A stretch of 46,045 nucleotides of DNA, taken from the IMG/VR virus record IMGVR_UViG_3300005253_000333, positions 1 to 46,045 of that record. The stretch is one strand, 5' to 3'. Of the stretch, positions 24,602 through 31,644 are shown piece after piece. Made by a program: the position numbers and the translations under genes. Under the pieces are notes generated by a model, which saw only the letters and a list, made by a program, of their open reading frames with translations, was not told the origin of the DNA and did not search any database. The DNA is from a virus. The stretch's first letter is position 1. Every line of letters starts with the position of its first letter.

Positions 24602-25038
24602 GGATCCACGACCCAGGTGAAGGTGATCGAATCGGAGAGCTGGCCATCGGAGACCGCGACGATGCTGGCGAACGGACTGTCGGCCGCCGACGACGGCGAG
24701 ATCATCCCCGAGATGATCCCGGTGTCGTCAATCGTCAGGGTCCGCGGCAGCCCGCCGGCGAGCCACGTGACCCGGTCGCCGTCCGGGTCGATGACGGTCA
24801 GGCTCAGGACGACCGCATCCCCGGCGGTGTTCTGCTGGTCGCCCGGTGCCGTCAGTCGCGGCGCCTGGTTCGTGATGCCACTGCCGCCGCGGTCGCCGAC
24901 AGGGTTGGCCGTGATCGTGATGTCGATGTCGACCTCTTGGCTGTCGTCGCCGGACGGTCGAAGTGGGGATTGTGGGTTGCACGCGGTCAGGAACAAGACG
25001 AGCACCACGAGCGCGACACTGCCGAGGAGTCGGATCAT
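24598..25038 (-). CDS. Lipoprotein with an Ig-like (He_PIG / cadherin-like) domain, 146 aa
   Basis: A lipoprotein signal peptide ends in the lipobox LTAC with Cys20. After a ~25-residue linker comes one Ig-like domain: NQAPRLTAPGDQQNTAGDAV, then VIDPDGDRVTW, GLPRTLTIDDTGIISGMIS and a final DSITFTWVVDP. This is the bacterial putative-Ig / cadherin-like pattern. Asn21 after the lipidated Cys makes outer-membrane retention plausible. The stop overlaps the next start as ATGA, so it is coupled to the secreted beta protein. It may act as a surface exclusion or adhesion factor (inference). Confidence 0.75.
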   Translation of the reverse strand: MIRLLGSVALVVLVLFLTACNPQSPLRPSGDDSQEVDIDITITANPVGDRGGSGITNQAPRLTAPGDQQNTAGDAVVLSLTVIDPDGDRVTWLAGGLPRTLTIDDTGIISGMISPSSAADSPFASIVAVSDGQLSDSITFTWVVDP

Positions 25039-25066
25039 CGAGGTCCTCCTGAAAGAAGGGACGCTG

Positions 25067-26086
25067 TCAGCCGGCGAGTGTAGCAGAAGCCTTGCTGGGG
25101 GTCACGGCTTTCTCGGCCGGATACTCCCGCACGCGCAGCTCCGGCGGCCACTCGTCCGGGTCGCTGCCCCGATGACTGACGAGCGGCGCGAAGTCTGGGA
25201 CCTGGTCGATCGACGTTCGAGGATCGGCGCCGAGCTGCTTCACGAAGCACGGCACCGATGCCTCGCGGCACTGTCGGATGAGGCCCTCGACCCAGTCCAC
25301 GCGACACCGTCTCGCCTTCGGTCCGCTCTCGCCGCCGACGATGACCCAGTCCACATCACCGAACCTGCTGCTCGTCGGCCACTCTGTCGTCCGGATGTCG
25401 CCGACGTCCTCGAAGTCGATGCCGTCAAGCGCGTCGACGGTCCCGTCTTTCACATTCTTTAGATCGATAGGCCCGAGCAGCGGCTCGCACGATAGGAACC
25501 GCAGGGCGGCCGGCGTCTCGAGTAGCAGCGGGATGCGCTCGTCGGCTGTCGCCTGGTTCTCGACGCTCACGCCGAGCCAGACGTTCGGGAGCGGCCAGTT
25601 GGCACAATAAGATGGCGTGCGCCACCGCTTGAACTGCGGATAGAGCATCGTCGCCTCCACGGCCGATCGCCCGCTATCCTCGAACCATTGAAGCATCCGC
25701 TCGGCCCGCTTCGTGAGCACCTGGAACGTGTGCCGCGGCGAGAGCGCCATCACCGCGAACACCTGATCGATGAACTCATCCGGCACGTCCTCATGGAAGA
25801 GGTCGCTCATCGAGCAGACGAAGATCCGCCGCGGCCGAGTCCAGCGCAACGGCTGGTCGAGGCGGTCGGGGTGGACCTGCACATCGATAAACTTCCGGAC
25901 GCGCAGGTCGCTGACTTGCGAACTGATCGTCGGGTCGTGATAGGTGAACTCGACCGGCGGATACTGCGTCGGCCAGAGCCGCGCGGCCACCCGCTCGGCG
26001 TAACAGTGCGCGCACCCAGGCGACACCTTCGTGCAGCCCGTGACCGGGTTCCAGGTGTCGTCGGTCCACTCGATCTTGCTACCCAT
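25067..26086 (-). CDS. Phage Gp37/Gp68 family protein (DUF5131), 339 aa
   Basis: The frame extends further upstream, but MGSKIEWTDDTWNPVTGC at 26086 is the conserved N-terminus of this family. The Cys cluster CTKVSPGCAHC (residues ~18-28) recalls the CxxxCxxC of radical-SAM enzymes, to which the family is distantly similar. Further motifs are FVCSMSDLFH, AVMALSPRHTFQVLTKR, NVWLGVSVENQ, RFLSCEPLLGPID and WVIVGGESG. The family is widespread in phages and plasmids, and its reaction is unknown to me. The start overlaps the preceding gene by eight bases. Confidence 0.88.
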   Translation of the reverse strand: MGSKIEWTDDTWNPVTGCTKVSPGCAHCYAERVAARLWPTQYPPVEFTYHDPTISSQVSDLRVRKFIDVQVHPDRLDQPLRWTRPRRIFVCSMSDLFHEDVPDEFIDQVFAVMALSPRHTFQVLTKRAERMLQWFEDSGRSAVEATMLYPQFKRWRTPSYCANWPLPNVWLGVSVENQATADERIPLLLETPAALRFLSCEPLLGPIDLKNVKDGTVDALDGIDFEDVGDIRTTEWPTSSRFGDVDWVIVGGESGPKARRCRVDWVEGLIRQCREASVPCFVKQLGADPRTSIDQVPDFAPLVSHRGSDPDEWPPELRVREYPAEKAVTPSKASATLAG

Positions 26087-26480
26087 GTCGCAACCGCAGT
26101 CGTCGACTTGGTCGCACGACGCGCTGCGCCTCTCTGAGCGACGGTCGACGTCGACGCTCGTCATCCGACCGACGGGACTGATCGATCTTGCGTTCGGCCT
26201 CCAGGATGAAGCCGAGACCGACGTTCGTGCCGAGCCACTGAATCACCGAGGCCGCGACCGCCGCATCGCGTCGAGAGATCGGCGTCGGCTGCTTTCCGTC
26301 GGCACAGAGGATCCACTCGACATATGAATGCCCCTGGTTCACACCAGCCGATCGCCGGTTCGCTCTCTTCCAGGCCGCAGCGTAGATCCGTTCAGGGTTC
26401 GTACGATCGTACTTCCCCAAGCGATGACGCTGGAGGCTCGTGTGATCGGGAGGAAGCAGTTCTTGCTGGGTGGCCGTCAT
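26079..26480 (-). CDS. Hypothetical basic protein, 133 aa
   Basis: The ATG at 26480 overlaps the upstream stop as ATGA. The sequence (MTATQQELLPPDHTSLQRHR) has a central part WILCADGKQPTPISRRDAA and an Arg-rich C-terminus. It may bind nucleic acid. No family is recognised; upstream coupling supports it as a real gene. Confidence 0.6.
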   Translation of the reverse strand: MTATQQELLPPDHTSLQRHRLGKYDRTNPERIYAAAWKRANRRSAGVNQGHSYVEWILCADGKQPTPISRRDAAVAASVIQWLGTNVGLGFILEAERKIDQSRRSDDERRRRPSLREAQRVVRPSRRLRLRHG

Positions 26481-26749
26481 ACGTGGAGCCCTGTCAGCGC
26501 TTCGTCGACGCGCTTCCGCCACTCGTGACGCGGGAACGAACTCGCATAGAGGAACGCGATTAGCTCACCCGTGCTGAACCCACCGCGACAGTCGCCGGTC
26601 ACCAGCCGTGGCTGCGGGCTCCACACTAGCGAGTAAACCTCGTAGGCTTTCAGATACACCGACTCGCGGACCGTTGCTCGCTGGTGATCGCCTGGTCGGA
26701 GGGTCGCTTGCACCGGAAACAATTTCGGCTGCTCCTCGTTCTTATCCAT
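26477..26749 (-). CDS. Hypothetical protein, 90 aa
   Basis: It starts at MDKNEEQPKLFPVQATLRPG, behind GAGGAGAAG, with its ATG overlapping the previous stop (TGATG). The second half (GGFSTGELIAFLYASSFPRH) is helical. The function is unknown. Confidence 0.65.
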   Translation of the reverse strand: MDKNEEQPKLFPVQATLRPGDHQRATVRESVYLKAYEVYSLVWSPQPRLVTGDCRGGFSTGELIAFLYASSFPRHEWRKRVDEALTGLHV

Positions 26750-26910
26750 CAGCTTCTCCTCGCCCAGATGTGCCACATGCCGCAGCGCCGGCACCGCTTC
26801 TGCTCGTGGGTCCGCGCCATCTTCTCCGCCCACCGATGCCACGGGACGTAGCCTTCCGGTTCAGCTTTCCGCGGTCGGCACTTCGGGATCATGTCGCGAC
26901 GCCAGGTCAT
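26749..26910 (-). CDS. Cys-pair miniprotein, 53 aa
   Basis: ATG at 26910, stop at 26749 in a TGATG overlap with the next gene. The product contains RCRRCGMWHIW with one CxxC pair and a very basic N-terminal half (MTWRRDMIPKCRPRKAEP). A second metal-binding pair may be formed by Cys11 with a His. The function is unknown. Confidence 0.6.
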   Translation of the reverse strand: MTWRRDMIPKCRPRKAEPEGYVPWHRWAEKMARTHEQKRCRRCGMWHIWARRS

Positions 26911-26917
26911 CTTCCGT

Positions 26918-27076
26918 TCACCAGAGCAGCACGACGAGCCCGACGACGACGCACGCGACCATCGCGAGCGCCCAGCGGTTCGCCCTCTTCCGGTGATACG
27001 TCGCGCGCGCGGCGTAGCGATCAGCGAGTCGCCGCAGCGAATCGTGCCCGTTGCTAGTCGCGTGGGTCGTCGTCAT
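26918..27076 (-). CDS. Small membrane protein, 52 aa
   Basis: It reads MTTTHATSNGHDSLRRLADR, then a basic stretch and one C-terminal transmembrane helix (WALAMVACVVVGLVVLLW). It overlaps the upstream gene by 23 bases in another frame. The topology (basic cytoplasmic part, C-terminal anchor) would fit a small phage membrane factor; no family assignment. Confidence 0.55.
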   Translation of the reverse strand: MTTTHATSNGHDSLRRLADRYAARATYHRKRANRWALAMVACVVVGLVVLLW

Positions 27077-27362
27077 CGTCGAAGCCTTCCTCGCAGGGGA
27101 TCACCTTCCCGTCGACCACCTTGAGAATCCCAATGTAGGCGCCATCCTCGAACTCCTCAGCCTCGGCCCAGCGATAGTCGTAGCGAGGCATCCACAGTTG
27201 ATGCTCCGGGTAGTCGGCTGGACGTTCGGCCTCTCCCGCCCCCGTAAAGATCTGACACGGACGCCCATCACCGAACGCCGGCCCGTTCGTTGGAATGTGG
27301 ATCATGGCGCCGCCGCTCACAGCGACCGTCAGTGTCTGCAAGAGCAACAAGAAGATCGTCAT
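27054..27362 (-). CDS. Exported or membrane-anchored small protein, 102 aa
   Basis: The conserved-looking start is MTIFLLLLQTLTVAVSGGAM at 27362, coupled to the previous stop by ATGA. The hydrophobic N-terminus works as a signal peptide or anchor. The mature part has YPEHQLWMPRYDYRW, then an acidic end (GFDDDDDPRD). The function is unknown; it belongs to the run of envelope-directed proteins. Confidence 0.6.
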   Translation of the reverse strand: MTIFLLLLQTLTVAVSGGAMIHIPTNGPAFGDGRPCQIFTGAGEAERPADYPEHQLWMPRYDYRWAEAEEFEDGAYIGILKVVDGKVIPCEEGFDDDDDPRD

Positions 27363-27619
27363 CGTCTCACTCTCCCCTCCGGTGTCCCGTTCGCGCGCCC
27401 GCGCAAATCGGATCTCGGTCGCCCGGTTGTCGACAGGAGTCCCAGTCGGACGTGCCGATGATAGCCGCACACTGGACACACGAGCGACGGCGACAGCCGA
27501 CCCTCGTCGTCGACGGCATGGTCGCACCCGAACTCCCGGTCGCAGCTCGGGCACGTGACCAGCAGCCGGCCTCGCCAGTGTCGCCAGAGGACCGTCTGAA
27601 GTTCGTCGTCACTGCTCAT
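27359..27619 (-). CDS. Zinc-ribbon protein, 86 aa
   Basis: Two Cys pairs, TCPSCDREFGC and CPVCGYHRH, are spaced 25 residues apart as in a zinc ribbon. The ATG at 27619 lies inside the end of the upstream gene (11-base overlap). The C-terminus is basic. The function is unknown. Confidence 0.65.
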   Translation of the reverse strand: MSSDDELQTVLWRHWRGRLLVTCPSCDREFGCDHAVDDEGRLSPSLVCPVCGYHRHVRLGLLSTTGRPRSDLRGRANGTPEGRVRR

Positions 27620-27797
27620 GAGACGTGCCTCTCGCCCATGCCAACAACAGCCAGCGCCGGACCCTGGCTGCCTCCTGCACGTGTCCGCCTCGCTCGCACA
27701 CTTCGAGAAGCGCTCGCAGTTCGATCGGCTCTGGCGTGCAGTCGCCCGCGGCGATGGCCTGGCCTAACTCGATGATCATTTGGCGGAAGTCAGTCAC
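27609..27797 (-). CDS. Small helical protein, 62 aa
   Basis: The GTG at 27797 overlaps the previous stop as GTGA, which defines it. The sequence (TDFRQMIIELGQAIAAGDCT, then PIELRALLEVCERGGHVQEA) is entirely helical, like a small dimerising module. The function is unknown. Confidence 0.6.
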   Translation of the reverse strand: MTDFRQMIIELGQAIAAGDCTPEPIELRALLEVCERGGHVQEAARVRRWLLLAWARGTSHEQ

Positions 27798-28027
27798 GTT
27801 CGCAGCCGCCGCGCCCGGCCGTCGTCGAGGTTCGGCCGCTCGATGCGCTCCTCGTGGACGTGCACGCTCAGGCACTTGGCGACGCGGCGCATCCCGACGG
27901 CGCAGGGGTCGCAGTAGGTGACCGGCCCGTCCACCCACTGCATCAGGACCGTCGCCGGGACCGGGACCAGATGCTGCTTCGAGATGCAGAGCGGCCCGAC
28001 GTCGTCACTTCGTCGACCGCAGGACAA
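27794..28027 (-). CDS. Cys-containing small protein, 77 aa (start uncertain)
   Basis: I place the start at the TTG at 28027, because AAGGGG lies at good distance; another TTG at 28057 has no such site. The core is LCISKQHLVPVPATVLMQWV followed by TYCDPCAVGMRR, with a CxxC and upstream Cys residues that could bind zinc. It is coupled to the next gene by GTGA. Confidence 0.55.
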   Translation of the reverse strand: MSCGRRSDDVGPLCISKQHLVPVPATVLMQWVDGPVTYCDPCAVGMRRVAKCLSVHVHEERIERPNLDDGRARRLRT

Positions 28028-28196
28028 TCGGATCCCCTTCGACCTTCTTCTCGACAAGCGAGACCACGGCGCCCTGCCGGTCGAACAGCTCCATCACGAA
28101 CACGCGGAAGCTCAGCTCGTCGAGGTCGAACACGTCGACGGCGTCCCACTTGCCGTCGCGTCGTTGCGCGCGAACGAAGATCTGTCCTCGTTTCAT
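28005..28196 (-). CDS. Hypothetical protein, 63 aa
   Basis: It begins MKRGQIFVRAQRRDGKWDAV with a GGGGGAC purine run upstream, and its ATG overlaps the previous stop as ATGA. It is a compact alpha/beta protein (DVFDLDELSFRVFVMELFDR, then VVSLVEKKVEGDPIVL). No family is recognised. Confidence 0.65.
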   Translation of the reverse strand: MKRGQIFVRAQRRDGKWDAVDVFDLDELSFRVFVMELFDRQGAVVSLVEKKVEGDPIVLRSTK

Positions 28197-28393
28197 ACCG
28201 TCCCCCTGACTGATCGGAGCGCCCTCTCGGTCTTCCGGCTGTCGCCAGGATGCCAGCCCAGCGGCTTCGTATGAAGATAGCAGATCCAGCACGCCCGAGC
28301 CGTGCGCCCGCCGACGATGAAGGCGCGACAGTTCCCGAACGCGCAGCCGCTGAACGCAGGCCGACGGATACGCCGGCGGCGTGGATCACCCAC
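28193..28393 (-). CDS. Cys-rich miniprotein, 66 aa
   Basis: Starts with GTG at 28393, inside the end of the upstream gene. Four Cys residues occur as GCAFGNC and CWIC, followed by YLHTKPLGWHPG. The arrangement suggests a single zinc site. The function is unknown. Confidence 0.55.
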   Translation of the reverse strand: MGDPRRRRIRRPAFSGCAFGNCRAFIVGGRTARACWICYLHTKPLGWHPGDSRKTERALRSVRGTV

Positions 28394-28655
28394 GCGACTC
28401 CTCCTCGGGCTCGGGGTCGGTCTCCGGGATAACGATCGTGACCTGCGCCTCGGGCAGAAGCGCGAGCAATTTGACGCGTTGCCCCGCCGCGCAGTAGAGC
28501 GTCACGGTCGTCGGCTGCTCGACTCCCGTCTTGATCTCGACGCCGCGCAACAGCTTGCTCAGGTCCACACCGTCGAGCTTGACGGTGCCCCCGCGGCCTG
28601 ACGGCTCCAGGTTCATCTCGAACGAGCGCACCCGCGTCTCCTTGGGGTCAGCCAT
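28386..28655 (-). CDS. Hypothetical phage protein, 89 aa
   Basis: ATG at 28655 in a TGATG overlap. The sequence (ETRVRSFEMNLEPSGRGGTV, KLDGVDLSKLLRGVEIKTG, VTLYCAAGQRVKLLALLPEA) is a small beta-sandwich-like protein of a type common among small phage proteins. It ends in an acidic tail. The function is unknown. Confidence 0.7.
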   Translation of the reverse strand: MADPKETRVRSFEMNLEPSGRGGTVKLDGVDLSKLLRGVEIKTGVEQPTTVTLYCAAGQRVKLLALLPEAQVTIVIPETDPEPEEESRG

Positions 28656-28975
28656 CACGTCACCACGAGCGCGACGCCCCTCGCCTGGGCGTCGCTACGC
28701 GCCCCGCAGTATCGACAGGGGTCGTCATACGGGAACCGACGGCAGAGGCCCGGACGGTCATCGTAGGCGCGGCACGTCCCGCTCTCCTGATCGAACTCGT
28801 TGCACGCGAACAGATTGCGCCGCCCGATGACCGGGATGAGGATCTGTCGGATCCGTGTCCACTCCGGGCTCTGGTCCTTATTCCCCACGATGAACGATCG
28901 GAGCCGCCGGCCCTGCCAATACCAATCGTGCGAGACCGGAAACTGCTGACAGCATCGACCATCGCACAACCTCAC
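28655..28975 (-). CDS. YkgJ-type zinc- or iron-chelating protein, 106 aa
   Basis: Starts with GTG at 28975 in a GTGA overlap. The Cys pattern CDGRCC at the N-terminus, then LFACNEFDQESGTCRAYDDR and PGLCRRFPYDDPCRYC, is that of the YkgJ / PF03692 family, whose members bind a metal or cluster through a conserved set of Cys residues. The biological role of the family is not established. An almost complete set is present here. Confidence 0.78.
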   Translation of the reverse strand: MRLCDGRCCQQFPVSHDWYWQGRRLRSFIVGNKDQSPEWTRIRQILIPVIGRRNLFACNEFDQESGTCRAYDDRPGLCRRFPYDDPCRYCGARSDAQARGVALVVT

Positions 28976-29508
28976 GGACAGGTCGCCGTCATCGTGTCGA
29001 GCGCGCGGCGTTCGGCGTCCGTCATCGTCAGGCCGTAGCGGTCCTTAATGAACCGCCAGTTCGCCGCGTAGAAGCACCAGCCGCCCTCGTTCGGCGGGCG
29101 CCAGTTCTCCGGACCGCGCGCGCCCTTCGCTCGGTTCAGGCTCCGATGGACGACGAGCAGATGGCCGGGGTCCGTGCGGTCGTTCGCGTAGGTCCGCTTC
29201 TCGTCCCGCGTCCAGGCCCAGGCGCCCGAGGCGTGCGCGTTGCCGAGCGGCACCATATGGTCGATGTCCAGCCGGCTCGCGTCGGTGTGCCACGTCCCGG
29301 AGAACAGGTCGAGCCAGAGCCCGCTGTTCACGACGCACTCGCGCGACGTGCGGAAGACGACCTCGCGCCAGCTCCGCTCGATGAGGACCTCGGCCCGCGT
29401 GTTCTGACAGTCCCGGTCGTCGTCGATCCAGTGCCGCCACTCGGATCGGTCGTAGTCGGGAATCGGTTGCGCCAGCAGCGCGAAGAGCAGCGCGGTGATC
29501 TTTATCAT
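28972..29508 (-). CDS. Secreted HNH nuclease (DUF1524 / GmrSD-C type), 178 aa
   Basis: A hydrophobic leader (MIKITALLFALLAQPIPDYD) suggests export. The catalytic core has LDIDHMVPLGNAHASGAW (81-98) with the DHxVPL motif, then NDRTDPGHLLVVHRSLNRAK and RGPENWRPPN, the pattern of DUF1524-type HNH nucleases. Secreted relatives act on DNA outside the cytoplasm. Two Cys pairs could make disulfides in the periplasm. It could degrade DNA from lysed cells or from a competing phage at entry (inference). Coupled on both sides by ATGA and GTGA. Confidence 0.82.
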   Translation of the reverse strand: MIKITALLFALLAQPIPDYDRSEWRHWIDDDRDCQNTRAEVLIERSWREVVFRTSRECVVNSGLWLDLFSGTWHTDASRLDIDHMVPLGNAHASGAWAWTRDEKRTYANDRTDPGHLLVVHRSLNRAKGARGPENWRPPNEGGWCFYAANWRFIKDRYGLTMTDAERRALDTMTATCP

Positions 29509-29840
29509 CTGCGGGCCTCTCGGTGACCATAACGGAGCAGGTGGTTGTCGAAGTGCTGCCGCTCAGTGAACATCCGCCCGCACGTGCACCGGAGGAGCAC
29601 GGTATCGACGACGACGACCTTCACGAGTCCGGTCGAGAGCAGTAGGTCATCGTTCTTCTGCCCCGTGAGCGCGAAGACTTCCCCGACCTGTAGGTGTGTG
29701 AGTCGGCCGTAACCGAACTCCTCCCGCGCCGTGACGACCGTCGCCGGATGCTGGTCCGCGCCCACGCGAGGCGCCACGATGCTCGCGCCTGCACCGACTG
29801 CACCGCTCAACACTGTCCCGAAGAACTTGCGCCTCTTCAT
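29505..29840 (-). CDS. Tat-signal zinc-finger protein, 111 aa
   Basis: The N-terminus MKRRKFFGTVLSGAVGAGAS has a twin arginine, a hydrophobic core and a likely cleavage after RVGA (residue 28). The mature part reads HLQVGEVFALTGQKNDDLLL and ends in a C2H2-like finger: RCTCGRMFTERQHFDNHLLR then YGH. This module is related to that of the 16051-16656 protein. Tat export would fit a protein that folds with its metal before export. The function is unknown. Coupled by ATGA to the hydrolase. Confidence 0.72.
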   Translation of the reverse strand: MKRRKFFGTVLSGAVGAGASIVAPRVGADQHPATVVTAREEFGYGRLTHLQVGEVFALTGQKNDDLLLSTGLVKVVVVDTVLLRCTCGRMFTERQHFDNHLLRYGHREARR

Positions 29841-30565
29841 AGGATCCGTCCGGTCTTCACCGAGACATTCTCGGGCGCCGGCGCGAACCGGCAACCTACG
29901 AAGCCTTGCAGTCCGCGAATGATGCTGAGCGCGTGGTCGATCTGCGGGATGTGCTTGGCCTTCCGGAAGACCCCCGAGTGCCCGCCCTTCACCGCGTAGT
30001 TGTGAAGGAGCCAGGGCATCTTCCGCCGGAACCGGAGCCGCTGGCCCGCGAAGCGAACCCACGACCTCAGCCCGGTCCCGTAGAGATGGATGTGCAGCAC
30101 GATGGCTTCTTCCGCCAGCGCCCACACGGGGTCGAGGTCTCGGCGGAGCGGCGTGCCCATCGTGATGACCGCACGCACGTGAATCATCGGCCGGCCGGCG
30201 AGCGCGTAGGCGATCACCGCGCCGCCGTAGCTGTGCCCGATCAGCACGACGTCCACGACGCCGTCGACGACGGGCAGCGTCCCGAGGAACTCCCGGAGCT
30301 GCTCGCCTCCGAAGATCCACGGCTGGTGACCCGAGAAGGTGAACCAGGTCCCCGCGAGCGCGGCGCTCCAGAACCGCAGCTCCTCGGCGCGTCGCTCGAA
30401 GCCCTGGGCGGCGAGATGCCGGTCGAACAGCGAGCTGGCGTCGACCCACGAGCGGCCGTGCTTCTCGTTCGTGCCGGCGATGGGCGTGTAGAGGATGATG
30501 TCATCCGGTCGATCGGTGACTGCGCGGGCGGCAACGATGTCGTCTTCTGTTTCGGTGTTCTTCAT
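29837..30565 (-). CDS. Alpha/beta hydrolase, lipase/esterase-like, 242 aa
   Basis: The nucleophile elbow LIGHSYGGAVIAYALAG (108-124) with Ser112 is typical. His196 in GGHSGVF is a candidate triad histidine, and an Asp between them is not certain. Early strands (DDIILYTPIAGTN) form the oxyanion side. No signal peptide is seen. Phage hydrolases of this fold can be lysins acting on lipids (LysB) or can remove surface esters. As it lies among export proteins, an envelope substrate is plausible but unproven. Confidence 0.75.
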   Translation of the reverse strand: MKNTETEDDIVAARAVTDRPDDIILYTPIAGTNEKHGRSWVDASSLFDRHLAAQGFERRAEELRFWSAALAGTWFTFSGHQPWIFGGEQLREFLGTLPVVDGVVDVVLIGHSYGGAVIAYALAGRPMIHVRAVITMGTPLRRDLDPVWALAEEAIVLHIHLYGTGLRSWVRFAGQRLRFRRKMPWLLHNYAVKGGHSGVFRKAKHIPQIDHALSIIRGLQGFVGCRFAPAPENVSVKTGRIL

Positions 30566-30870
30566 AACCTCACTCCCCAGCGGTGGTAGCTATCGAGCCG
30601 CAACGACCGCGCCTTGGCGTCGGCCAGAATCAGATCGGCCTCGCGACGGCACGCCTCCCGGACGGCGTCCTGCGACACACCGCGGAGTCTCTCCAGCCGA
30701 CCGATCATCACCTTGATGCTTCTCGTCTTCTTGTCGTAGCTGTAGCGCAGCTCCTCGTTGCCGGCGAACAGGCCCCAGGGATCGAGCGCGCCCGACGCGG
30801 CGATGCCGAGCCCGAGGAAGACGAAGTGGCGCCGCGAGTAAAGCTGCACCGGCTCGACACGGGTTGGCAC
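30562..30870 (-). CDS. Small Tat-type signal protein, about 102 aa (start uncertain)
   Basis: The start is either the GTG at 30870 (AGGT upstream) or the GTG at 30849. Both precede YSRRHFVFLGLGIAASGALD, a Tat-like leader with a twin arginine. The rest is a helical domain (TRSIKVMIGRLERLRGVSQD, AVREACRREADLILADAKAR). The function is unknown. This is the second Tat-type leader in 1.4 kb. Confidence 0.6.
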   Translation of the reverse strand: MPTRVEPVQLYSRRHFVFLGLGIAASGALDPWGLFAGNEELRYSYDKKTRSIKVMIGRLERLRGVSQDAVREACRREADLILADAKARSLRLDSYHRWGVRL

Positions 30871-30967
30871 GGGTTGACCTATGTCAGAACGACGCGGTGC
30901 GCCCTGCCACACACCGCTCTCCGGGCTCCCGGCGGCATCCTCCGCTCCGCAGGACCGAGGTCGTATG

Positions 30968-31237
30968 TCACGCATGCGGCAGATTCTCCGCTTCCATCTG
31001 GAGCTTGCAGCAGGCGACACAGATCTTCCGCGGCGTCTTCGGCACGTAGGGTCGGTGAACGATCGCGGCGCCGCAGTGCGAGCACTTCGTGTGGATGTCG
31101 TCGTCGAAGAAGCTGTCGACCCCGCAGATCACGAAGTCGGCCTCCTCACACTCGGCCGTGGTGCCCACCCGCCCGATCCGATCGATCAGCGCCTTTAGAT
31201 CAGGATCGATTGGGCAGTGTCGCTTCGAGCCATTCAT
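30968..31237 (-). CDS. Zinc-ribbon protein, 89 aa
   Basis: Cys pairs KCSHCGAAIVHRPYVPKTPR then ICVACC form a zinc ribbon of the kind found in DksA/TraR-like or small phage regulators, without the long coiled coil of DksA. The N-terminal half is acidic (ECEEADFVICGVDSFFDDDI). No good ribosome binding site is seen; it overlaps its upstream neighbour by 38 bases. Confidence 0.6.
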   Translation of the reverse strand: MNGSKRHCPIDPDLKALIDRIGRVGTTAECEEADFVICGVDSFFDDDIHTKCSHCGAAIVHRPYVPKTPRKICVACCKLQMEAENLPHA

Positions 31238-31421
31238 ATTCGCACCGTTGACAGATCCGATGCAGATGCGGCGTCGGCGGCCGGCTCATCGCCGAGGCGC
31301 CGGCGTCGAGCGCGCCGGTCCCGTCGTCCTTGCAGTCGTGCACACAATACCGATACTTCGCCCCGACGAACCCGCACATCGGGCAGATGGTCCCGCTATA
31401 GGGCGGGAGCTGATTGTCCAA
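31200..31421 (-). CDS. Double Cys-pair protein, 73 aa
   Basis: I choose the TTG at 31421, which has GGAG eight bases upstream. The protein has TICPMCGFVGAKYRYCVHDC and, near its end, RICQRCEYEWLEA, so it can hold one or two zinc ions. It overlaps the upstream gene by 26 bases. The function is unknown. Confidence 0.55.
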   Translation of the reverse strand: MDNQLPPYSGTICPMCGFVGAKYRYCVHDCKDDGTGALDAGASAMSRPPTPHLHRICQRCEYEWLEATLPNRS

Positions 31422-31644
31422 GCTGGGAACTCCGGCGCCGCCGACACGTCGATCGACAGCGCACCGCGACGAAGCGAACGGTCCATCCGGTCTGCTCGAT
31501 CTGTTTGAGCAGCGCGCCGGGCAGATAGAACCAGTTGTCATCCTCTCGCGACGTCGCCACTCGCAACACGAAGCCGCAACGTGTGCAACGCTGCCTGCCG
31601 GCCTTGGCCTCGCCCGCGATGTGGACGACGATCTGGCCTAACAT
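31396..31644 (-). CDS. Cys-containing small protein, 82 aa
   Basis: A strong ribosome binding site (GGAGGACC) precedes the ATG. The sequence MLGQIVVHIAGEAKAGRQRC followed by TRCGFVL has one CxxC pair and a later CRSTC pair in a basic tail. Most of it looks like a small sheet with a helix (FYLPGALLKQIEQTGWTV). The function is unknown. Confidence 0.6.
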   Translation of the reverse strand: MLGQIVVHIAGEAKAGRQRCTRCGFVLRVATSREDDNWFYLPGALLKQIEQTGWTVRFVAVRCRSTCRRRRSSQLGQSAPAL

